Positions 58,030-64,000 of a stretch of DNA of 64,000 bases are shown piece by piece (positions within the stretch are counted from its first letter, which is position 1; each line of letters starts with the position of its first letter). The stretch covers positions 62,001 through 126,000 of the forward strand of contig NZ_JACJQN010000002.1 in the NCBI RefSeq assembly GCF_014696675.1. The letters are read 5' to 3'. Source of the stretch: Phormidium tenue FACHB-1052 (GTDB taxonomy: Bacteria; Cyanobacteriota; Cyanobacteriia; Phormidesmidales; Phormidesmidaceae). The translations under genes and the position numbers were made by a program. The notes beneath the pieces are model-generated. The model was not told the DNA's origin. It made no database searches and saw only the letters and a program-made list of their open reading frames with translations.

Positions 58030-60723
58030 ATGCTCAGCCTGACGGTGATCAGCGCCAACCAAGGCGAAACCTACTACACCGCCGAGAACTACTACACCAG
58101 CGAAGAGAACCAGGCACATTCCGGCTGGTGGGGCCAAGGGGCCAAGAGCCTAGGTCTGGCATGCCAGGTGCAGGGAGGCGACTTCAAGAATCTGCTCCAT
58201 GGCTCTCATCCCCGAGGGCACCAAACCCTATCGGGTCGAAAGATCGATCCGGAGCGTCATCGGGCCGGGCTGGATTTGACCTTTAGTGCGCCCAAGAGCA
58301 TCAGCCTGGCGGCCCTGGTCGGGGGGAATGAAGCGATAGAGCAAGCCCATCGCACAGCCGTCACTCGCACCCTGGCCATCATCGAGGAGCGCTATGCCCA
58401 AACACGGGTACGGACACCGGAGGGACGGCAGGCAGTTGGCACTGGCAACCTGATCGTCGCCCAGTTCCACCACGACACCTCCCGCGAGAAGGATCCGCAG
58501 CTGCACACCCATTGTGTGGTGATCAATGCCACACAGCTGGACAATGGCCGCTGGCAGTCGCTCCACAATGACATCCTCTTCAATCAGCAGAAACTGTTGG
58601 GGATGATTTACCAAAACGAGCTGGCGGTGGAGGTGCAGCGGCTGGGCTATGGCATTGAGCCCAGGGCCAACGGCCAGTTTGAACTCAGGGGATATCAAGC
58701 CGAAGACCTCCAGACCTTCTCCAAACGGCGGGAGCAGATTCTGGCGGCGGTGGAGGAGAACGCGACGGCCCAAGAGCGAGAGCTGGCCACCCTGATGACC
58801 CGAGCACCTAAAGGCAAAGAAATCCCTCGGGAAGAGCTGCGCACCTACTGGCAGCAGCAGGCCCAGGCGCTGAAGCTGGAGCACCCTCACCCCCAGCTGA
58901 TGGACTGGCAGAGCCTGCCGAAGCGGGCCACCCAAGCTGGGCTCACCCACTGCGCTGAGCGGGAGGCGGTGTTCCATCGCGAGCAAGTGGAGCGGTTTGC
59001 CCTGGAGAACCATCTGGGTCAGCAGTGCTTTGACGACGTACAGCAGACCTTGGACACCGAGCCAGAGGTGATTCACACCCATGACCAGCGGCTGACCACT
59101 CAGACGGCGGTGCTGCGGGAGTTGGAGACCATTCGCACAGTGTTGGATGGCCGGGGAGATGTGGGGAGTATTGCCTCTCCAGTTTTAGTGGCAGAGCACC
59201 TGCGCGATCAGGGCCTGACCGAGGGGCAGGTGCAAGGAGTGATGTTGGCGGCGACAACCCGCGATCGCGTCATCGCCTGGCAGGGGGTGGCCGGGGCGGG
59301 GAAGAGCTATGCTCTGAATCAATTTCGCCAGATCACAGAGTCCCAGAGCTACACCGTTCGGGGCTTTGCCCCCAGTGCGGAAGCCGCGAAATCCTTGGGC
59401 GACTCGGCCCAAATTCAGCCAGTGGAAACGGTGGCGGCGTTGCTGTGTGCTCAACCGGCGGAACCGAACCCAGCTCAGCCCGAGGTTTGGGTTGTAGATG
59501 AGGCGGGGCTCTTGAGTGCCAAGGATGCGCTGGCCTTGGTGACCAAGGCCCAGGCACAGCAAGCCCGAGTGATTTTGGTGGGAGATACCCGGCAACTGTC
59601 GGCGGTGGAGGCGGGGAACCCGTTCAAGAGTTTGCAGCAGGCGGGGATGGCGACGGCCTACCTCACCCAGTCCTTGCGGCAGAAGAATCAGCAGATCAAG
59701 GCAGGCGTTGACCTGATTGCTGCTGGGGAAATTGCGGCGGGGGTGCAGCAGTTGAAGCCGTACATTCAGCAGGTGAGTAGCCAGGAGGCGAGGGCAGCGG
59801 CGATCGCCCGTGACTATCTGGCCCTGGCCCCAGACGAGCGAAAGAAGACCCTGCTATTAGCGGGCACCAACCAGGAGCGATTAGCAATTACTCAGCTGGT
59901 GCGCGATGGCCTAAAAGCAGAAGGAACCCTCGGCCAGAGCCTGACGGTAAAGCGGCTGAAGGCGAGAGATTTGACAGAGACCCAATCGAGCTATGCCCAC
60001 CATTTTCAGCCGGGAAATGTGCTGATTCCCCAGGCCAGCTACAAGCGGCTGGGGTTTGAGAAGGGGAAGCGCTACGAGGTGCTGACGACGGATAGCCACA
60101 GTAATGGGCTGATGCTGCGAGGGCAAGCCGGGGCGGCGTTGCAGGTGGATCCAGCTCAGATTAGGCGGAAGTCGGTCTATGAGGTGGAGGAGATGGAAAT
60201 TGCAGTGGGCGATCGCCTGCGGTGGACGCGCAATGACCATGCCTTGGGGCGACGCAATGGCCAGGAGTTTGAGGTGGTGGGCCTGGAGGATGGACAGGTG
60301 CTGATTCGCTGGGGGCGAGGGGAGGTAGGGTGTTTCGAGAATTCAGCGCTAGCTCATTTGGATTATGCGCTGGTCAGTACCACCTATGCAGCTCAAGGTA
60401 AGTCAGCAGAGAGGGTAATTGGGGCGCTGGATCGCCATGTGGCGCGGGAGAGCTTTTATGTGGCGGTGAGCCGGGTGAAGCGGGAGCTGCGGCTGTATGC
60501 ATCGGACGATTTGGATCGGCTGATTGAGCGGGTGGAGCGATCGCGGGCAAAGGAAAACCCTGGAGAGGTTACGGGTATCAGTAGTGGCTGCTCTCAGCCC
60601 GCTGATTTGCCGCTACCGACCAATTTGGACAATTTAGTTGCTATGGCCAGTCAACAGGCAAACCTGTCTCACACAACGCATGACAGCCGTTCCAACAGAC
60701 AAGATAGAGGCGTTGAACGATAG
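58030..60723 (+). CDS. MobF-family (TrwC/TraA-like) relaxase-helicase
   Basis: Conjugative relaxase of 897 residues. N-terminal nuclease with two Tyr pairs (ETYYTAENYYTSEEN) and the metal-binding His cluster ending DPQLHTHCVV; then an SF1 helicase with Walker A GVAGAGKSY, Walker B VVDEAGLL, and VGDTRQLSAVE and a late VSTTYAAQGKSAERV motif. It nicks oriT and unwinds the plasmid. Strong ribosome site (AGGAGG). Shorter than TraI of F but normal for TrwC-like enzymes. No type IV secretion genes are in the window. Confidence 0.93.
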   Translation: MLSLTVISANQGETYYTAENYYTSEENQAHSGWWGQGAKSLGLACQVQGGDFKNLLHGSHPRGHQTLSGRKIDPERHRAGLDLTFSAPKSISLAALVGGNEAIEQAHRTAVTRTLAIIEERYAQTRVRTPEGRQAVGTGNLIVAQFHHDTSREKDPQLHTHCVVINATQLDNGRWQSLHNDILFNQQKLLGMIYQNELAVEVQRLGYGIEPRANGQFELRGYQAEDLQTFSKRREQILAAVEENATAQERELATLMTRAPKGKEIPREELRTYWQQQAQALKLEHPHPQLMDWQSLPKRATQAGLTHCAEREAVFHREQVERFALENHLGQQCFDDVQQTLDTEPEVIHTHDQRLTTQTAVLRELETIRTVLDGRGDVGSIASPVLVAEHLRDQGLTEGQVQGVMLAATTRDRVIAWQGVAGAGKSYALNQFRQITESQSYTVRGFAPSAEAAKSLGDSAQIQPVETVAALLCAQPAEPNPAQPEVWVVDEAGLLSAKDALALVTKAQAQQARVILVGDTRQLSAVEAGNPFKSLQQAGMATAYLTQSLRQKNQQIKAGVDLIAAGEIAAGVQQLKPYIQQVSSQEARAAAIARDYLALAPDERKKTLLLAGTNQERLAITQLVRDGLKAEGTLGQSLTVKRLKARDLTETQSSYAHHFQPGNVLIPQASYKRLGFEKGKRYEVLTTDSHSNGLMLRGQAGAALQVDPAQIRRKSVYEVEEMEIAVGDRLRWTRNDHALGRRNGQEFEVVGLEDGQVLIRWGRGEVGCFENSALAHLDYALVSTTYAAQGKSAERVIGALDRHVARESFYVAVSRVKRELRLYASDDLDRLIERVERSRAKENPGEVTGISSGCSQPADLPLPTNLDNLVAMASQQANLSHTTHDSRSNRQDRGVER

Positions 60724-60737
60724 GGAATTGGCCGAAG

Positions 60738-61337
60738 CTATCGATCAGCCTCAAAAATCTGGCTTGCTTTTAGAGTGAGATCTGGAAACTCGACTGAGGT
60801 AATGGCCCTCTGCAACCCAAATACTCCAACCTCTTGATAGGTCTCACCGGCTAGCGAAAGCACCATGACGGTTTGTGCTGCGGGGTCAACTAGCCAGTAC
60901 TCCGGCACTCTAAGGGCTGCGTACTGAGCCCGTTTGGAGACATAATCGCGGTCTTGATTGGTTTTGCCAGGGCTGACAATCTCAACCACCAAGCGAGGCG
61001 GCGGCATATTGCGGGTGATCGTTAACCGCCTCTGAGTCAGTTCCAGATGCTCAGGGCGGAGAACCACCAGGTCGGGGTAGCGATTGGCCGCATCGCTCGG
61101 TTGCAAGACCGGCACTTGCAGTTCTAACGCATGGATTTTGATTAACCGCAGGGGAGCGACGTTGGCCGCGACCAGCAGAAATTGCAGGTAGTTAGCCAGC
61201 CAATTATTCGGTTCTGACTCGGGTGGCAATTCGACTAACTCCCCACGCACTAACTCAAAACGCCCCTCTAGCTGCGTCTCATCACTGTAGGCAAGATATT
61301 CCTCAAAGGAAGCGAGCTTTACCTTAGCCTGGGTCAT
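60738..61337 (-). CDS. Uma2-family (DUF820) endonuclease-like protein
   Basis: Protein of 199 residues of the large cyanobacterial Uma2 family, with a PD-(D/E)XK-type core: RYPDLVVLRPEH, then RLVVEIVSPGKTNQDRDYVSKRAQY and VPEYWLVDP. Often present in many copies in cyanobacterial genomes; probably a nuclease but target unknown. Convergent with the relaxase gene, 14 bases apart. Confidence 0.92.
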   Translation of the reverse strand: MTQAKVKLASFEEYLAYSDETQLEGRFELVRGELVELPPESEPNNWLANYLQFLLVAANVAPLRLIKIHALELQVPVLQPSDAANRYPDLVVLRPEHLELTQRRLTITRNMPPPRLVVEIVSPGKTNQDRDYVSKRAQYAALRVPEYWLVDPAAQTVMVLSLAGETYQEVGVFGLQRAITSVEFPDLTLKASQIFEADR

Positions 61338-61526
61338 AGCCTTTTCCCCGCAGACGTTGCTCTCATCCTAGCGTGCTGCATGGCTTTACCTAATCTCTGG
61401 CCTGCCCAGGCTACCCCTCGGATAAAAAGCTTTTAGTTAACCTGGCCCAAACGACCCAATCTTCAAAGATCCAGGTCAACCTACGGCAGACGTTCATGGC
61501 TTGCTTAACCAATCAATAATGCAGAC

Positions 61527-63053
61527 TCAGCGCTCCTGACCTTGGCGAGAAATCCCTGGAGTCGTTGCATAATGGCCATGGCGTTGCTGAAGCCTCAACA
61601 TCTCAGCCTGAAACCGCTTCAGATCAACTACAGTCAAGTTTTCCAAGGTGACAGTATCACCCTTAGCCTGCAAAATAGCGCCCCGGCCACGTGCCTGTAT
61701 AGTCAGATTCTGCCCCTCAGCGGCGATTTGATAAATTTGCCCCTGTACCCAAAATTTGGGATCTACCGCTGAGCCCTTACCAGTCACCTTCCCTTGTCCT
61801 AGCTGGTGGGCATAGACCAGAATTTCTCGGGCCTGGCGCACGAATGTTTGAATCTGATCTGCTGAGATTGCGGACTGATGGGCTGCTGAAGTCTTGATGA
61901 CAGCGTTTTGCCTCTTTTGAGGTTTGCCCACGGTCAGAACGTGATGGTTCCTTTTGGCCGTAATCTTGATAGCCTGCTTGGTAGCGTCAGGACATAGCTC
62001 TTCATAGACTCCTCGGTCTAGCTTCCACACCCGCTTCCAAGCACTGGTCTTGCCCCCCGCAAAAACCGCCGCTGGGGCGCAACTGCCTGGGTCAGAAATG
62101 CTCCCAATAATTCGCTCCACCCTCTCAGCGTCAATCCCTAACGCAGCCCCTGCCGCTCGTGCCAGCTCTTCCACATTGCCGCTAATCGGTATCCGATTCT
62201 GGGCAGCCCAGTTCTCCCAGCCATAGAACTCCCGCAGGGCATAGGTCAAAGAGTGCGATCGCGATGCCAACGGACTATCCCCATGCAGCACCGCCTGAGC
62301 CTTCGCTGTGGCTAGATCTTCTAGCCGTAAGACTCCCAGTTGAGGAGGCTGAGACTGGATTCGAGGTCGAGACTGGCGGGATTGGCCTTGCTCCCTGCGA
62401 CCACTCACCGGGTATAGCCCGATCGCATCCAACCGCGCTACCCAAACCGGCGGCACCCGCTGCACATTGACATAGGCGTTCCCACTTGGGCCAACTGTCG
62501 GCGAGAGCACGGTGAAGCGTCCTTGCCCCAGAGCCTCCCCCATGTGCTGGCCACCTACCTCATTCAGCGAGAAATTGGTAAAGCTCTTTTCGTGGACTCG
62601 CACTGCTAGCCGCCAGCCGCCGCTGTGGGTGCGTTCAGTAAAGGTTTGCTGTAAGAGTGGGTATTTGCCCAGCCAATCGGCGATCCGCTGGTCGCAGGTC
62701 AGCTGCGACTCAAACTGCTTCACATCCACATCGACCCAAACGATATTGTGCCAGCCGCCCAGAGTGCCAATACCGTTGATAGGGTTGGCAAACCAGGTCT
62801 GAAGCTCAGCCTGAGTTGGCATCCGATTTTGATACTGGGTATGCCGGATCAGATGGGGAATCCCACGGCTGTCCACATAGCTGGGGTTCTTGCCGGTGAA
62901 GGCGGGCACCAGAACCCCGTCTTTGTCGCGCTTCAGGCTGCCATCCCGGTTGCGGGCTGGGTAGCGCGTTGGGTCTTGGGCTGGGGCGACGGGAAGCGGC
63001 GGCAGGCCCTGAACCTGGAGCCAATCAAACGTGGCGCAAAGGGCTGGGTTCAT
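61527..63053 (-). CDS. Primase-polymerase (Prim-Pol) domain plasmid replication protein
   Basis: Protein of 508 residues. The N-terminal 230 residues fit the bifunctional DNA primase/polymerase domain: catalytic acids in NIVWVDVDVKQFE, the strand THSGGWRLAVRV, and GQGRFTVLSPTVGPSG. A helical middle part and a basic, less conserved C-terminus follow; no helicase motif is visible. It probably primes plasmid replication. Overlaps the upstream gene by 29 bases. Confidence 0.8.
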   Translation of the reverse strand: MNPALCATFDWLQVQGLPPLPVAPAQDPTRYPARNRDGSLKRDKDGVLVPAFTGKNPSYVDSRGIPHLIRHTQYQNRMPTQAELQTWFANPINGIGTLGGWHNIVWVDVDVKQFESQLTCDQRIADWLGKYPLLQQTFTERTHSGGWRLAVRVHEKSFTNFSLNEVGGQHMGEALGQGRFTVLSPTVGPSGNAYVNVQRVPPVWVARLDAIGLYPVSGRREQGQSRQSRPRIQSQPPQLGVLRLEDLATAKAQAVLHGDSPLASRSHSLTYALREFYGWENWAAQNRIPISGNVEELARAAGAALGIDAERVERIIGSISDPGSCAPAAVFAGGKTSAWKRVWKLDRGVYEELCPDATKQAIKITAKRNHHVLTVGKPQKRQNAVIKTSAAHQSAISADQIQTFVRQAREILVYAHQLGQGKVTGKGSAVDPKFWVQGQIYQIAAEGQNLTIQARGRGAILQAKGDTVTLENLTVVDLKRFQAEMLRLQQRHGHYATTPGISRQGQER

Positions 63054-63327
63054 CGGCTTGACCCGCTGGGGTTTGAAAGATCCATTCCATGGGGTGGACA
63101 GCGCCCGTGACCAACTCCAGCCGGTTGACCGTGAGCTGCTGGTTCACCAGCGCATAGACCAACACCCCATCCCAAAACATCTCCAGGCGATCGGGTTCGC
63201 GCTCCGCCGTCCATTCCACATCGAGCTGCATTTCGTTGCCCTCCACATGCACGGCCTTTTGCCCATCGCACAAAATCACGATGGACTGGGGGCGGTAGTC
63301 GGCGGGTAAGGGGGCCAGGGTCATCAT
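63025..63327 (-). CDS. Unknown small protein beside the Prim-Pol gene
   Basis: Protein of 100 residues, predominantly beta (SIVILCDGQKAVHVEGN, then MQLDVEWTAERE and LVYALVNQQLTVN). No family recognised. Coupled by overlaps on both sides (ATGA with the upstream gene, 29 bases with the Prim-Pol gene). Confidence 0.65.
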   Translation of the reverse strand: MMTLAPLPADYRPQSIVILCDGQKAVHVEGNEMQLDVEWTAEREPDRLEMFWDGVLVYALVNQQLTVNRLELVTGAVHPMEWIFQTPAGQADEPSPLRHV

Positions 63328-64000
63328 CGTTCAAGTCCTGCTGAGGTCGGGGTGGGAACACGGTCTGATTCTAGGCGCTGCACAAATCGCTGAAACCGCT
63401 GGCAGTCTTCAGCCGTCACCACCGTGCGCTGAATTTTTCCCTGGGCCATTTCCAGAATGGTCTGGGGCTGAGGCGTCACCCGGCGGACGGTCAGCCGGTC
63501 AGCGGTCTGTTTCAGTTCATAGACTTTGCCGCGAAACTGGGTATGGGGGCCTCGGGTCTGCCCGATCGCCGACAAGATTTTTTGAGAGGCTTGAGCCACA
63601 TATTCTCCCCGCTGCTGCAACGCCTGATATTGGGCTAGATCTTGTGCCATCGCCTGCTGTAGGTTTGGCGCGAGGCCCAAGCTGTTGCCGTTGGCTTGTT
63701 TGGCTGAGAGGCCTAACTGCTTAATCTGTTCCAGGTGCAGCGGGTCGTGGCCCAAATCGCGGGCAGCGCGGTACCAGTCGCGCAAGGTGTCTAATGCAGT
63801 ACGCGGCAACGGTTCTAGCGACTTTGGCGCTGCATCATTTGCCTGTTGCTCCTGGTCAGCTACCTCTGGAACAGTGGGGCTAGACAAATGGTGGATAGGC
63901 GGATCTACGGTCGCCTTTGACAATGGCGCGGTTGGTTTTGGCTCTTCTGCCAAGCTAGTCCAGGCTGGATCGGCAGTCTGGCGTTCCCTATGTCCATTTT
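63324..64000 (-). CDS. Unknown plasmid protein (5' end beyond window)
   Basis: The frame is open from the right edge to a stop at 63324, with no in-frame stop near the edge, so the true start lies outside. The visible part has a Pro/Thr-rich N-terminal region and a helical domain (LDTLRDWYRAARDLG, then QDLAQYQALQQRGEYVAQAS) followed by a short beta part. Cyanobacterial plasmid genes of this type are associated with replication proteins; function unknown. First visible gene of the operon with the Prim-Pol gene. Confidence 0.6.
   Translation of the reverse strand, partial: NGHRERQTADPAWTSLAEEPKPTAPLSKATVDPPIHHLSSPTVPEVADQEQQANDAAPKSLEPLPRTALDTLRDWYRAARDLGHDPLHLEQIKQLGLSAKQANGNSLGLAPNLQQAMAQDLAQYQALQQRGEYVAQASQKILSAIGQTRGPHTQFRGKVYELKQTADRLTVRRVTPQPQTILEMAQGKIQRTVVTAEDCQRFQRFVQRLESDRVPTPTSAGLER

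Noticed and set aside
58228-59082. Long open frame antisense to the relaxase gene
   Set aside because: Codon pattern and composition are those of a shadow of the GC-rich relaxase gene; the relaxase motifs are clear on the other strand.

Overview
The window reads as cyanobacterial DNA, probably from a filamentous species. The HIP1 octamer GCGATCGC is very frequent. It also carries cyanobacterial families: a phytochrome-like tandem GAF diguanylate cyclase, an ssl1498-like protein, an RppA/RppB-type two-component pair, a CopM-like DUF305 protein and a Uma2 protein. No rRNA, CRISPR array or integrase is visible. The only tRNA trace is a 3' half of tRNA-Gly(CCC).

Layout. (1) 1-10.2 kb looks like ordinary chromosome-type content: a huge multi-PAS hybrid histidine kinase running off the left edge, small conserved proteins (DUF2267, DUF4259, YaiI) and a GAF-GAF-GGDEF photoreceptor. 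(2) 10.2-15.2 kb is accessory: the tRNA-Gly remnant, a GNAT/unknown pair, a three-gene operon divergent from a small ribbon-helix-helix gene with a palindromic operator between them, and a truncated MerR relic. (3) 15.2-43.2 kb is a large metal-resistance island: a mercury-type operon (thioredoxin-like protein, MerR, broken MerF, CopZ-like Fe-S chaperone), CopM-like DUF305 proteins, an atypical response regulator with TolC, a CzcB/CzcA-type RND pump, DUF2933 proteins, cysteine-rich four-helix copper-storage-like proteins, CopB and CopA P-type ATPases, CopZ, a double cupredoxin, a multicopper oxidase and an RppA/RppB-like (CopRS-like) pair. (4) 43.7-46.4 kb is an AT-richer single gene for a helicase with a C-terminal nuclease-like domain, a plausible defence gene. 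(5) 46.7-54.5 kb holds an AcrAB-type pump, two paralogous small unknown proteins, a SnoaL-like protein, a MerR regulator cut off from its promoter by an IS1-family element, and a frameshifted GNAT gene. (6) 55-64 kb is plasmid backbone: a ParM-like actin with helically phased centromere-like repeats, a MobC-like/MobF relaxase pair, a primase-polymerase and small partners. The island is therefore on a plasmid or an integrated mobilizable element.

How the genes work together. Two regulatory codes tie the metal genes together. Direct repeats ATTTCA-N5-ATTTCA (or close variants) stand upstream of seven transcription units, including the sensor/regulator pair itself, and look like sites for the CopR/RppA-like regulator. 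MerR-type promoters with a 20-bp spacer and a CCAG-N4-CTGG core stand before copZ-copA, the multicopper oxidase, the small paralogous proteins, the SnoaL-like gene and the merR gene. Cytoplasmic copper would be bound by CopZ and exported by CopA/CopB. Periplasmic copper would be bound by CopM, cupredoxins and four-helix proteins, oxidised by the multicopper oxidase and expelled by the RND-TolC route. Several parts are visibly broken by single-base changes (merF, one copM, an HMA chaperone, a GNAT), so part of the island is decaying or the assembly has point errors.
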